Assembly (NCBI RefSeq): GCF_023100945.1
Contig: NZ_CP064689.1
Span: 3,888,001-3,952,000, forward strand
Origin: Bradyrhizobium sp. 200
Lineage (GTDB): Bacteria; Pseudomonadota; Alphaproteobacteria; Rhizobiales; Xanthobacteraceae
Length of the DNA stretch: 64,000 nucleotides
Direction of reading: 5' to 3'
Notes under the pieces: model-generated
Seen by the model: only the letters and a program-made list of their open reading frames with translations
What the model was told of the DNA's origin: nothing
Databases searched by the model: none
Position numbers and translations under genes: made by a program
Shown here: positions 1 to 10,224 of the stretch, one piece after another
Numbering within the stretch: the stretch's first letter is position 1
Layout of the letters: each line of letters starts with the position of its first letter

Positions 1-914
1 TTGGCGAAATCGAACCGTGCCGCGGAGCGGCCGATGGCAGGCAGGTCGAAGGCGTCGATCATTTCCTGCGTCGAGAAGATTTCCTGGTCGCCATGGCTCC
101 AGCCGAGCCGGACCAGATAGTTGCGCAGTGCCGCCGGCAGATAGCCCATGGCGCGGTAGGCATCGACGCCGAGCGCGCCATGGCGCTTCGAGAGTTTTGA
201 GCCGTCGGGCCCGTGGATCAGCGGGATGTGGGACATGTTCGGGATGTCCCAGCCGAGCGCATCATAGATCTGCTTCTGGCGCGCGGCGTTGATCAGATGG
301 TCGTCGCCGCGGATGACGTGGGTGACGCCCATGTCGTGGTCGTCGACCACCACGGCCAGCATGTAGGTCGGGTTGCCGTCGCCGCGCAGCAGCACGAGAT
401 CGTCGAGATTCTCGTTCTGCCAGACCACGCGGCCCTGGACCTGATCCTCGATCACGGTCTCGCCGTCTTGCTGTGCTTTCAGGCGGATGGTCGGCTTCAT
501 GCCGGCCGGCGCCTGGGCCGGATCGCGATCCCGCCACATCCCGTCATAGAGACGGGTGCGGCCCTCGGCGCGCGCCTTCTCGCGCATTGCGGTCAGTTCT
601 TCGGCGGTGGCGTAGCAGCGGTAGGCCTTGCCGCTGGCGAGCAATTGCTCGGCGACCTCGCGGTGACGCGCGGCGCGGCTGAACTGGTAGATGACCTCGC
701 CGTCCCAATCAAGATCGAGCCATTTCAGGCCGTCCAGGATCGCGGCGATGGCCGGCTCGGTCGAGCGCTCGCGGTCGGTGTCCTCGATCCGCAGCAGCAT
801 CTTGCCGCCGGTCTTCCTGGCATAGAGCCAGTTGAACAGCGCGGTCCGGGCGCCCCCGATATGGAGGAAGCCGGTGGGCGAGGGGGCAAAGCGTGTGACG
901 ACGGAATCAGTCAT
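1..914 (-). CDS. gltX: Glutamyl-tRNA synthetase, 3' end cut by window edge
   Basis: Charges tRNA-Glu with glutamate in the cytoplasm. The reverse strand from the ATG at 914 reads [15 protein letters not shown] and continues without a stop to base 1. The class I HIGH-type signature appears as FLHIGGART near residue 18, and the KMSKS-type loop as GSKLSKRHG near residue 240. About 304 residues are visible; the family is usually around 470, so the anticodon-binding C-terminus lies outside the window. It is divergent from glnS across 142 bases, which should hold both promoters. The identification is firm; only the 3' end is unseen. Confidence 0.95.
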   Translation of the reverse strand, partial: MTDSVVTRFAPSPTGFLHIGGARTALFNWLYARKTGGKMLLRIEDTDRERSTEPAIAAILDGLKWLDLDWDGEVIYQFSRAARHREVAEQLLASGKAYRCYATAEELTAMREKARAEGRTRLYDGMWRDRDPAQAPAGMKPTIRLKAQQDGETVIEDQVQGRVVWQNENLDDLVLLRGDGNPTYMLAVVVDDHDMGVTHVIRGDDHLINAARQKQIYDALGWDIPNMSHIPLIHGPDGSKLSKRHGALGVDAYRAMGYLPAALRNYLVRLGWSHGDQEIFSTQEMIDAFDLPAIGRSAARFDFA

Positions 915-1056
915 TACCGGGGTGGGGCCTATGCTTGAACGGCCGTGGTGTATAGCAGGAACGGTGCATAACTAAAGCCTCGCCATCGGCAAAGTGGGCT
1001 TGGCTCATGGGGGCGAATTTGGCAGAAGGTTCGCCAATCCCTAACAGGAACTTAGG

Positions 1057-2739
<1,683 letters not shown>

Positions 2740-2750
2740 ATTGCAGGCTG

Positions 2751-2838
2751 CGTAGGGTGGGCAAAGGCGCATTTGCGCCGTGCCCACCATCTCTCGCCGA
2801 GAACATTGTGGTGGGCACGCTTCGCTTTGCCCACCCTG
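2751..2838. repeat. Palindromic intergenic repeat, family A
   Basis: CGTAGGGTGGGCAAAGGCGC at 2751 pairs with GTGGGCACGCTTCGCTTTGCCCACCCT ending near 2838, with an inner GCGCCGTGCCCACCATC arm. A second copy sits at 31177-31270. It fills the gap between glnS and the SnoaL-like gene. Similar GTAGGGTGGGC elements are scattered in Bradyrhizobium genomes (from memory). Confidence 0.8.
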
Positions 2839-2868
2839 CGACTTCCGCGATTTCAGATTGGATCATCG

Positions 2869-3261
2869 ATGCAAAGCGCGACCGACGACATCGTCTCCGG
2901 CATCATGGGCCGATGGGCGGTGGCGTTCAGCAGGCTGGATGCCAAGGCGCTGGCCTCGCTCTATTCGAAGAACGCGTTCTTCTTCGGTTCGAACCCGAAC
3001 TTCTACCGCGGCAATGACGGCGTTATGGCCTATTTCGAGGGGCTGCCGCGATGGCAGTCGCCATCCGTCCAATTCACCGATGTCAGGACGGCGCACGCGG
3101 CTCCCGACCTGATCAACGTCGCGGGCACGGCGACGTTTATCGTCGAGAAGGATGCCGAGCCTCTGGTTGTGAAGATCACCTGGGTGATCGTTAGTGAAGA
3201 CGGCGAATGGAAGATCGTCAGCCACCACGTCTCGTCAAAGACGCCGCTGATTGAGCCGTAG
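2869..3261 (+). CDS. SnoaL/NTF2-like (DUF4440-type) protein
   Basis: A 130-residue protein of the small alpha+beta barrel SnoaL/NTF2 superfamily. Its pattern is a helical start (DDIVSGIMGRWAVAFSRLDA), a FFFGSNP strand and a repeated sheet ending in WVIVSEDGEWKIVSHHVS, the C-terminal hallmark of DUF4440/SgcJ-type proteins. I chose the ATG at 2869 because the longer frame runs through the palindromic repeat just upstream. There is no signal peptide. Members include enzymes and ligand-binding proteins, so the substrate is unknown. It stands alone between glnS and the convergent glutamine synthetase. Confidence 0.8.
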   Translation: MQSATDDIVSGIMGRWAVAFSRLDAKALASLYSKNAFFFGSNPNFYRGNDGVMAYFEGLPRWQSPSVQFTDVRTAHAAPDLINVAGTATFIVEKDAEPLVVKITWVIVSEDGEWKIVSHHVSSKTPLIEP

Positions 3262-3303
3262 GCCGGTGCGCGTCAGTTGGCGCGGTCGCTGCGTCATCCC
3301 GTT

Positions 3304-4734
3304 CTAGATGTCGTAATACAAATGAAACTCGTAAGGATGAGGACGCAGCCGGATCGGATCGATCTCTTTCTTGCGCTTGTAGTCGAGCCAGGTCTCGATC
3401 ACGTCGCCGGTGAACACGTCGCCGCGGAGCAGGAAGGCGTGATCGCGCTCGAGCGCGTCAAGCGCCTGATCCAGCGATCCGGGGGTCGACTTCACGTCCT
3501 TCGCCTCGGCGGGCGGCAGGTCATAAAGGTTCTTGTCGATCGGGCTGCCCGGATCGATCCGGCTGTTGATGCCGTCAAGGCCGGCCATCAGCATCGCGGC
3601 GAAGGCCAGATAGGGATTGCAGGAGGGATCCGGCGAGCGAAACTCGACGCGCTTTGCCCGCGGGTTCGGCGAATACATCGGAATACGGCAGCAGGCTGAG
3701 CGGTTGCGCTGCGAATAGACCAGGTTGATCGGAGCCTCATAGCCCGGCACCAGGCGCCGATAGGAGTTCGTGGTGGGGGCGCAAAGCCCGCACAGCGCCC
3801 AGGCGTGGGTCAACAGGCCGCCGATGTAGTAGCGGCCGAGCTGGCTCAACTCGGCATAGTCGCCCTTGTCGTAGAACAGATTGGTCTCGCCCTTCCACAG
3901 GGACTGGTGAACGTGCATCCCCGAGGCATTGTCCTCGAACAGCGGCTTCGGCATGAACGTTGCGGTCATGCCGTGCTCGCGGGCGGTGTTCTTCACCACG
4001 TATTTGTAGATCATCAGATTGTCCGCCATGCGGGTGAGGGTGGTGAAACGCATGTCGATTTCGTTCTGACCGCCGGTAGCGACTTCATGGTGATGGGCTT
4101 CGATCTGGATGCCCAGCTGTTCCATCGTCAGCACCATTTCGGTGCGGAGAGCCTGCATGCTGTCGGTCGGGGGAACCGGAAAATATCCCTCCTTGGGACG
4201 TGGCTTGTGGCCCAGATTTGGCGTTTCCTCCTTGCCCGTGTTCCAACTGCCTTCGCTGGAATCGATTTCGTGGAAGGCGAAATTGATGCCCTGCCCGTAG
4301 CGCACGTCGTCGAACACGAAGAACTCCGCCTCAGGGCCGAAGTAGCTCGTATCGGCGAGGCCGCTGCCCTTCAGGTTGGTTTCGGCCTTCTGGGCGATGT
4401 AGCGGGCGTCACGGCTATAGGGTTGACCGGTCACGGGGTCCCTGATGTTGCAGATCAGGACCAGGGTCGATGCAGGGGAATACGGGTCGAGGAAGGCGGT
4501 GGTCGGGTCCGGCACGACCAGCATGTCGCTTTCCTGAATTTCCTGGAAGCCGCGGATAGATGAGCCGTCGAAACCAACGCCTTCGCTGAGAGCATCGATA
4601 CTAGCTGCACCCGGCGGGACGGAAAAATGCTGCCACACCCCAGGCAAGTCGGTGAAGCGCAGATCGATCATCTGCACCTCCTCGTCCCTGATCGCCTTCA
4701 CGAGGTCTTCGGCTGTCGCACACTTTGGAAACAT
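3304..4734 (-). CDS. glnA: Type I glutamine synthetase
   Basis: Makes glutamine from glutamate, ammonia and ATP. The 476-residue product matches GSI length and carries the early [10 protein letters not shown] segment, the metal/glutamate-site region [11 protein letters not shown], the [20 protein letters not shown]/glutamate-binding stretch, NRSACCRIP and [17 protein letters not shown]. The loop [11 protein letters not shown] contains the tyrosine that is adenylylated in enterobacterial GlnA, so the same control is possible. The sequence is clearly diverged from the canonical rhizobial GlnA, and no glnB lies upstream, so this may be a second GSI. A 60-residue gene on the same strand ends 108 bases upstream. 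Enzyme class is firm; the symbol is less so. Confidence 0.9.
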   Translation of the reverse strand: MFPKCATAEDLVKAIRDEEVQMIDLRFTDLPGVWQHFSVPPGAASIDALSEGVGFDGSSIRGFQEIQESDMLVVPDPTTAFLDPYSPASTLVLICNIRDPVTGQPYSRDARYIAQKAETNLKGSGLADTSYFGPEAEFFVFDDVRYGQGINFAFHEIDSSEGSWNTGKEETPNLGHKPRPKEGYFPVPPTDSMQALRTEMVLTMEQLGIQIEAHHHEVATGGQNEIDMRFTTLTRMADNLMIYKYVVKNTAREHGMTATFMPKPLFEDNASGMHVHQSLWKGETNLFYDKGDYAELSQLGRYYIGGLLTHAWALCGLCAPTTNSYRRLVPGYEAPINLVYSQRNRSACCRIPMYSPNPRAKRVEFRSPDPSCNPYLAFAAMLMAGLDGINSRIDPGSPIDKNLYDLPPAEAKDVKSTPGSLDQALDALERDHAFLLRGDVFTGDVIETWLDYKRKKEIDPIRLRPHPYEFHLYYDI

Positions 4735-4842
4735 GGCTTCACTCCTGTGATGGAGAGCCGCATCTTGGAGGTCGTGCTGCCATTCAGCCGCGGCGAAGCG
4801 GCCGGCAATGGGTCCTGGTTCTGCGTTGCCGCGCCGGCAGCC

Positions 4843-5025
4843 TCAGCTTTGGTGCGGTCCGCGCATGATCTTCATCGCATCTTCGATATGCCGCCAGGTT
4901 CTGGCCAGTTCGAGCTCGCCTTTTGCCTCGAGTTCGATGGCGTTCTGGGCGGCTTCCGCAATGGCCTTGGGGCCATGTGCTTCCAGTAACTGCCGCGCAT
5001 AGTCGTGGATTTCGATTTCTCGCAT
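4843..5025 (-). CDS. Small conserved-looking protein upstream of glutamine synthetase
   Basis: A 60-residue acidic, helix-rich soluble protein (MREIEIHDYARQLLEAHG, then AIAEAAQNAIELEAKGELE). I chose the ATG at 5025 because a GAGAGGAG ribosome site lies about nine bases upstream; the frame continues to 5055 without a better start. It is on the same strand as the glutamine synthetase and ends 108 bases before it, so the two could be cotranscribed. I do not recognise a named domain. The helix-turn pattern suggests a small adaptor, which is inference only. Confidence 0.7.
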   Translation of the reverse strand: MREIEIHDYARQLLEAHGPKAIAEAAQNAIELEAKGELELARTWRHIEDAMKIMRGPHQS

Positions 5026-5210
5026 GGCGTCATGCTCCTCTCGTTCTGAGCGCAACTGTGAATTCCAGTCGGGCCGAGAGCCGTAGACGTTGACACCTAG
5101 TCAAGCGCAGCCAGTCTGCATCCTGCTGCGGCGCACTTGCAAGAGCGCTTTCCGGACGGTGGGCTGCCGGGATTGGATCGTGGGTTCGCGCGGAGGCTGG
5201 CGCCGGCCGC

Positions 5211-5468
5211 CTAGCAACCCCGGCAAATGCTGCGCAGGGACTTTGCGAGCTGGGCATCTTCCTGCGTCATGGGCTCGTAGGGCTTTTGCTGCTCGGCCTC
5301 CCTGGCCTCGTTCGCTTTCTGCCGGGCGGCGCGCGCAACCTCCTGGCGCTGGTAGCACGCCTCGCGCTCGGGCCTTGCCTCGATGAAGCGGCATTGTTCG
5401 GTCGCCGCGGCGCCAGTCGCCGAGGCGGTCATCATGACGGCAAATGAAAGGCAGGCGGCTAGCTTCAT
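5211..5468 (-). CDS. Small exported protein of unknown function
   Basis: An 85-residue protein starting MKLAACLSFAVMMTASATGAA, a clear Sec signal peptide with probable cleavage near residue 20. The mature part is short, charged and Gln/Glu/Arg-rich (EREACYQRQEVARAARQKA) with three to four cysteines, including a C-terminal CRGC. The ATG at 5468 is preferred over the frame's first start at 5570 because it places the signal peptide at the N-terminus. Probably periplasmic; function unknown. Confidence 0.7.
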   Translation of the reverse strand: MKLAACLSFAVMMTASATGAAATEQCRFIEARPEREACYQRQEVARAARQKANEAREAEQQKPYEPMTQEDAQLAKSLRSICRGC

Positions 5469-5566
5469 GGCCGCGAGTGTAGCTCGGATGGCGGCGCGTT
5501 TCCTCAGGTTTCTGAAGCCGCTTTGCCTGACAGTTCTCAATACATCGCAAGCACCAACGGGGATCT

Positions 5567-5707
5567 TCAACGCAGATCGATCATCTCCCGCTGGATGCTT
5601 CCCGTGACATCCGATGCGTCATCGGACAGACGCCAAGCCGCTACTCCGAAGCATGCCGTAAGCATCAGAGCCGTCACAAGCAGTAGCGTGCAAAAAAACT
5701 GGCTCAC
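5567..5707 (-). CDS. 46-residue small membrane or lipoprotein candidate
   Basis: A short frame starting at GTG 5707 with GCGGAGCACGAC upstream, giving GGAG about six bases before the start. It encodes a hydrophobic N-terminus (SQFFCTLLLVTALML) followed by TACFGVAAW and a polar tail ending QREMIDLR. LTAC resembles a lipobox, although the N-terminus lacks the usual positive charge. It ends 98 bases upstream of the exported 85-residue gene on the same strand. Evidence is the ribosome site plus the ordered hydrophobic-then-polar layout; no homologue is recalled. Confidence 0.5.
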   Translation of the reverse strand: MSQFFCTLLLVTALMLTACFGVAAWRLSDDASDVTGSIQREMIDLR

Positions 5708-5955
5708 GTCGTGCTCCGCAACCAGCCTCGAATTTCAGAGATCGAGCACGCTTTGACGAGTCGAAAAATACAGTTGGGCTGACTTTATCGGCAGTTTTCC
5801 ACGCAGAGTGATTGTCGTTTAACGCAGATCAGTCGGAAGAGGCGCTCGAGGGTGTCGCGGCCCGTTTTCAGGATTCTGTATCCGTTCCGCTAGCCGCGTG
5901 AATGCAGCGTCCGGTAGTCTTGCGGTCTCGATAAGATCGTAAGGTGTAGGTCGGG

Positions 5956-8253
5956 GTGGCGGAGCAGGGCGACATTTCGGGCCGGAAGCGGGGCTACGCC
6001 GGAACCTGGCCGCCGCGCGCGGCGGCGCCGATTGGCGGGCTGGTGCCATCGCGCCCGGCTTTCTGGCCGCCGTTGATCGAAACCCTGCGTGCGTGGGCGC
6101 GCGCGGAAGCCGGAGCTGGGCGCCTGCTGCCGTGGGTGCCGGTGGCGTTCGGGACCGGCATTGCACTTTACTTTGCCGCCGATCATGAGCCGGTGCTTTC
6201 TGTCGCCGCCACTGTAGCGATTGCGCTCGCCGCAATTGCGGTTCTGCTGCGACGGCAAAAATTCTTTCCCGCCGCTGTCATGATCGCGGCCGTTGCGGCG
6301 GGCTTTGCGGTCGCGACGTGGAAGACCGCGCGGATCGCGCATGGCGTGCTGGCGCGGCCGATGTTTTCGGTGTCGCTGACGGGCTTTGTCGAAACGCGCG
6401 ACATTCGCGAGCGCACCGACCGTTTTGTGCTGCGCGTCGTCACCATGGAAAGCGCGCGTGGAACGACCAAGCTCGAACGCGTGCGGCTGTCGGTGAAAAA
6501 GGGTACGGCGCCCGCGGTCGGCAGCTTTGTCGAGCTGAAGGCGCGGCTGTTGCCGCCGCTCACGCCGGTACGGCCGGGCAGCTACGATTTCAGCCGCGAT
6601 ATGTTCTTCGCCGGCATCGGCGCCTCCGGCTTCGTGATGGGCGCGATCAAGACCGCGGAGCCGCCTGCAACGGGCGGCGGGCTGCGCCTGCGCTATTCGG
6701 CCGTGATGCAGGGCCTGCGCGATACGATCGACGCGCGGATCAGGACCACGCTGGAGGGCGACAAGCGCGCCATCGCCACCGCGCTGCTGACCGGGCGGCG
6801 CGACGCGATCTCGCCGCCGGTGAATGATGCGATGTTCGTCTCAGGCCTCGGCCATGTGCTGTCGATCTCGGGCTATCACATGGCCGTCGTCGCCGGCGTG
6901 GTGTTCTTTGCGGTGCGGGCGCTGCTGGCGCTGTTTCCTGCGCTCACGGTCGGCTACGCCATCAAGAAGTGGTCGGCCGTGGCGGCGCTCGCTGCCGCCG
7001 CGTTCTATCTGCTGCTGTCGGGGGCCGAAGTGGCCACACAGCGCTCGTTCTTCATGACGGCCGTGGTGCTGATCGCGGTCATGGTCGATCGCCGGGCGAT
7101 TACGTTTCGCACGCTCGCGGTCGCCGCCCTGATCGTGCTGACGGTCGCGCCGGAAGCGCTGGTGCATCCGAGTTTTCAGATGTCGTTTGCCGCCACGCTG
7201 GGCCTGGTGGCGCTGGTGCAGATCGGCATGCCCGGCCTGTTCGCAACGCCCGATCACACCGCAACCGCGCGTGCGGCGCTGTGGGGCGGCCGCGAGCTGA
7301 CGATGCTGTTGCTGGCCTCGCTGGTGGCGGGGCTCGCAACCATGCCTTTCGCGGCCTTTCACTTTCACCGGGTCACGCCCTATGGCGTGCTTGCCAATCT
7401 GGCGGCGATGCCGGTGGTCTCAGCGCTGGTGATGCCGGCGGGTCTGCTCGGCCTCGTCGCGATGCCGTTCGGCTTCGATCGCCTGTTCTGGGCGATCATG
7501 GGCATCGGCATCGACTGGATGATCGCGGTGACGCAATGGGTCGCAGCCTTGCCCGGCGCGGTCGGCCGGGTGCCGGCGTTCGGCATCGGTCCGCTGATTG
7601 CGGCGAGCCTTGGCATCATCCTGCTCGGCCTGTTGCGCACGCCGCTGCGCTGGTCGGGTGCTGTGCTGGTGCTATCGGCAGCTCTCTGGGCGGCAAGCGC
7701 GCCCCAGCCGGATATCCTGATTTCCGCCGATGGGCGCCATGTCGCCGTCCGCGGCCAGGATGGCCGGCTGCATCTGATGCATGCGGCGAAGGGCTCGCGG
7801 GATTCCTTCCTTCTGAAGGAGTGGCTGGCGGCGGATGCCGACGCGCGGACGGCGGTCGACGCGTCGCTCACATCGGGCGTCTCATGCGATGATTTTGGCT
7901 GCGTGATGCAATCCGCCGGCGGCGGCCTGGTTGCACAGGCGCTCAAGGCGGAGGCGCTTTCGGACGATTGCGAGCGCGCGGCGCTCATTGTGACCTTGCG
8001 GCAGGCGCCCGCGGCCTGCGCGGCGTCCGTCATCGATGCCGAAAGGCTGCGGCGGCAGGGCGCGATGGCGTTGCGGCAAGGCCACGCGGGATTTGTCGTG
8101 GAGGCAGCCAAGCCGAGAGGGATCGACCGCCCGTGGTCGCCGGCCGCAGCCGACGAGCACGAGGCCGATACCGCCGTTCTGGCACCGCGCGTCGTGCCGC
8201 CGCGCGCCGTCGATGCCACGCCGGCCGACGCCGACCTTCAGGCGGAGGAATAG
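5956..8253 (+). CDS. comEC: ComEC/Rec2-family inner-membrane DNA uptake channel
   Basis: A 765-residue polytopic protein of the ComEC/Rec2 family, which moves single-stranded DNA across the inner membrane in transformable bacteria. It starts with membrane helices at about residues 50-115, then a soluble DUF4131-type domain (about 130-220). The core Competence domain follows with the hallmark VSGLGHVLSISGYHMAVVAG near residue 295 and many helices to about 580. The C-terminal 190 residues are soluble and lack the HxHxDH metallo-beta-lactamase motif of Bacillus ComEC. The start is GTG at 5956. A comEC next to lexA and gltX is familiar in Rhizobiales. No other competence gene is in the window. 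Confidence 0.92.
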   Translation: MAEQGDISGRKRGYAGTWPPRAAAPIGGLVPSRPAFWPPLIETLRAWARAEAGAGRLLPWVPVAFGTGIALYFAADHEPVLSVAATVAIALAAIAVLLRRQKFFPAAVMIAAVAAGFAVATWKTARIAHGVLARPMFSVSLTGFVETRDIRERTDRFVLRVVTMESARGTTKLERVRLSVKKGTAPAVGSFVELKARLLPPLTPVRPGSYDFSRDMFFAGIGASGFVMGAIKTAEPPATGGGLRLRYSAVMQGLRDTIDARIRTTLEGDKRAIATALLTGRRDAISPPVNDAMFVSGLGHVLSISGYHMAVVAGVVFFAVRALLALFPALTVGYAIKKWSAVAALAAAAFYLLLSGAEVATQRSFFMTAVVLIAVMVDRRAITFRTLAVAALIVLTVAPEALVHPSFQMSFAATLGLVALVQIGMPGLFATPDHTATARAALWGGRELTMLLLASLVAGLATMPFAAFHFHRVTPYGVLANLAAMPVVSALVMPAGLLGLVAMPFGFDRLFWAIMGIGIDWMIAVTQWVAALPGAVGRVPAFGIGPLIAASLGIILLGLLRTPLRWSGAVLVLSAALWAASAPQPDILISADGRHVAVRGQDGRLHLMHAAKGSRDSFLLKEWLAADADARTAVDASLTSGVSCDDFGCVMQSAGGGLVAQALKAEALSDDCERAALIVTLRQAPAACAASVIDAERLRRQGAMALRQGHAGFVVEAAKPRGIDRPWSPAAADEHEADTAVLAPRVVPPRAVDATPADADLQAEE

Positions 8254-8332
8254 AGCGTTTTCCAGCGAAGTGGAGACCGGTTCGCGTCAAGAAAACGCGT
8301 CAAATCAAAAATCTAGAGCCCCCGGCTCTAGA
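8254..8332. repeat. Intergenic repeat, family C, with perfect hairpin
   Basis: AGCGTTTTCCAGCGAAGTGG...CCGGTTCGCGTCAAGAAAACGCGTCAA, followed by the perfect hairpin TCTAGAGCC-ccc-GGCTCTAGA (8312-8332). Related copies are at 12268-12352 and 13909-13990. It directly follows the comEC stop and may also act as a 3' hairpin. Confidence 0.7.
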
Positions 8333-8338
8333 CGAAAT

Positions 8339-8617
8339 TCAATGCTCGTCAGGCGAGGGACTTGAAGGACTGGCTGATATTTCGAACGCGCCGAGGTGGA
8401 ATTCCTCGGGCGCGTCCGGGGCCGACGGAAGGCTGACCAGCGTGAACGACGCCTCCGGGAATTGCCGCCAGACCGCGAGATCTTCGGCCGTGATGGTGAG
8501 CCAGCCGTACCGGAACATGTACCGTCCAGGCTCAGTGACGCGTCCGGCTCTTTGCCATGTGACCTTGTTGACCACCGACTGCCCCTCGGTGCCGAGTTTC
8601 TCAAAATCTATCACCAT
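8339..8617 (-). CDS. Small protein of unknown function
   Basis: A 92-residue soluble protein (MVIDFEKLGTEGQSVVNKV at the start) with alternating aromatic and charged residues (YMFRYGWLTITAEDLAVWRQ) that suggest a small beta-rich fold. The start at 8617 was chosen over 8647 because the upstream frame runs into an inverted repeat (8620-8641). It lies downstream of the 138-residue gene on the same strand, separated by that hairpin. I do not recognise a family. Confidence 0.65.
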   Translation of the reverse strand: MVIDFEKLGTEGQSVVNKVTWQRAGRVTEPGRYMFRYGWLTITAEDLAVWRQFPEASFTLVSLPSAPDAPEEFHLGAFEISASPSSPSPDEH

Positions 8618-8619
8618 GA

Positions 8620-8641
8620 TCCGCCGGCTTGAACCGGCGGA
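8620..8641. other. Inverted repeat between two small genes
   Basis: TCCGCCGG-cttgaa-CCGGCGGA is a perfect eight-base-pair stem with a six-base loop, just before the start of the 92-residue gene and 18 bases after the stop of the 138-residue gene. No T-run follows on either strand. It could be an attenuating or mRNA-stabilising hairpin. Confidence 0.6.
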
Positions 8642-8659
8642 TCGCATCTGCGGGGCGTT

Positions 8660-9076
8660 TTATCCGGTTACGATGGATGCGGCCGGAGGCGCTTCCACAG
8701 CCTTCGCGGCACGTTCGCCACCGGTCACCGGCAATTGCAGCACGGTCGCGCGCTGACCTTCGCAAAGCTGCGTCACCAGCACATGGCTTCCGTCAGGAAA
8801 TTCGATCGCGTCATGGTGACGGTCGGATACTTCGGGTTCGATCTGGTTGAACTTGCCTACCCGCCAGTCGGTGGTGCGCGTCCAGATCCAGCGGTTGTCG
8901 TATCTGACGTCCTCGGCGAACGCCAGTTCGGTGCCGGGAAGCATGCAGACCGCCACTGCAGGCTCGCTTTCGGACGCGAAGCCGCGGGTCGATGTACCGC
9001 GGAATGTCGTGCTGATCAGAGTCTCGCCGACTTTGGCAGGCCGCGTCGCCACAGCGTGCAGGCTATAGTCACACAT
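8660..9076 (-). CDS. Conserved hypothetical protein
   Basis: A 138-residue soluble protein starting MCDYSLHAVATRPAKVGE. The ATG at 9076 has GAGGGAG about seven bases upstream, which makes it better than the start at 9148. It has one region resembling a small beta barrel (TTFRGTSTRGFAS ... VAVCMLPGTELAF) and no signal peptide. I believe similar MCDYSLH proteins occur across rhizobia but know no function. It is upstream of the 92-residue gene. Confidence 0.7.
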   Translation of the reverse strand: MCDYSLHAVATRPAKVGETLISTTFRGTSTRGFASESEPAVAVCMLPGTELAFAEDVRYDNRWIWTRTTDWRVGKFNQIEPEVSDRHHDAIEFPDGSHVLVTQLCEGQRATVLQLPVTGGERAAKAVEAPPAASIVTG

Positions 9077-9262
9077 CGGATGGCTCCCTCGTTTGAGATA
9101 GCTGACCCGTGTCTGTAAGGAGGCACAGGCCTCTATCAGAGTGGACAAGATTCACAGCGGACTTGGCGCACAGTCTTTTCTTGCTTCTGGGCATTTCTGC
9201 GACTGGCGCACTGCGCTTAAATCACAAGCGCGATAGCGCGCCTTGGTTCCACGCGCGCAGCA

Positions 9263-9290
9263 AAAAACCCCGGCCGAGGCCGGGGCGAGA
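9263..9290 (-). terminator. Rho-independent terminator of lexA
   Basis: On the minus strand GCCCCGGCC-tc-GGCCGGGG is followed by TTTTTT. It lies about 30 bases after the lexA stop, so it most likely ends the lexA transcript. Confidence 0.88.
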
Positions 9291-9319
9291 TTGCGATTCG
9301 CCGTCGTGTCGGCAACCGG

Positions 9320-10021
9320 TCAGTATTTTCGGTACAGGCCGATCAGCTTGCCCTGAATCCGGACCCGGTTCGGCGGCAGGATGCGCACTTCATAGGCGGC
9401 ATTGGCCGGCTCCAGCGCGATCGAGGCGCCGCGGCGGCGGAAGCGCTTCAGCGTAGCTTCCTCCTCGTCAATCAGCGCCACCACGATGTCGCCGGTGTCG
9501 GCGCTTTCGTTGCGCTGGATCAGCGCCATGTCGCCGTCGAGAATGCCGGCGTCGACCATGGAATCGCCGCGCACTTCGAGCGCGTAATGCTCGCCGGAGC
9601 CGAGCATGTCGGGCGGCACGCTGATGGTGTGGCTGCGGGTCTGCAGCGCCTCGATCGGCGTACCGGCGGCGATCCGGCCCATCACGGGGACGGCGACCGG
9701 GCGGTTGCCGTCGTCCTCGGCGGCCGGCGCGCTGACCGTGCGTTTGCCGAGCGTGCCCTCGATGACGCTCGGCGTGAAGCCGCGGCGGCCGTTGCCGGCG
9801 GCAGCGAGCTCCGGCAGCTTGATGACTTCGATGGCGCGGGCGCGGTTAGGCAGGCGGCGGATGAAGCCGCGCTCCTCCAGTGCCGTAATGAGGCGGTGGA
9901 TTCCGGATTTCGAGCGCAGGTCGAGCGCGTCCTTCATCTCGTCGAAGGAGGGCGGTACACCAGCCTCTTTCAGCCGTTCATTGATGAAACGCAGAAGTTC
10001 ATACTGTTTGCGCGTAAGCAT
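9320..10021 (-). CDS. lexA: LexA, SOS repressor and autoprotease
   Basis: Represses DNA-damage genes and cuts itself when activated RecA is present. The 233-residue product begins [19 protein letters not shown] (winged helix, residues 1-65, with the recognition region [17 protein letters not shown]). The cleavage site is Ala-Gly in [15 protein letters not shown] near residue 130. The S24 protease domain has the catalytic Ser in [12 protein letters not shown] and Lys in [13 protein letters not shown]. The true start is the internal ATG at 10021; an upstream in-frame extension to 10102 is not part of the family. A LexA box upstream indicates autoregulation. Confidence 0.97.
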   Translation of the reverse strand: MLTRKQYELLRFINERLKEAGVPPSFDEMKDALDLRSKSGIHRLITALEERGFIRRLPNRARAIEVIKLPELAAAGNGRRGFTPSVIEGTLGKRTVSAPAAEDDGNRPVAVPVMGRIAAGTPIEALQTRSHTISVPPDMLGSGEHYALEVRGDSMVDAGILDGDMALIQRNESADTGDIVVALIDEEEATLKRFRRRGASIALEPANAAYEVRILPPNRVRIQGKLIGLYRKY

Positions 10022-10147
10022 CTCGAGCAATCCCCCGGTTGGTATCGTCCTTTGGTTCCGAATCCTTGAGGGCCCAGATCGCAGGAGTCCCCAAACTCCC
10101 AACCATGGACACTAGCAGTCGAAACAAATCATGAACGGACACTATAT

Positions 10148-10162
10148 GTTCGATATGTGTTC
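10148..10162. promoter_or_regulatory. LexA operator (SOS box)
   Basis: GTTC-GATATGT-GTTC matches exactly the GTTC-N7-GTTC direct repeat bound by alphaproteobacterial LexA. It lies 127 bases upstream of the lexA ATG, in the gap between moeA and lexA, which fits autoregulation of lexA. Confidence 0.85.
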
Positions 10163-10224
10163 CGCAACCACTTAATTTCAGGTGAACGCGTTGTGACTTG
10201 CCCCTAAAGGCGCTGTTCCGGGCG

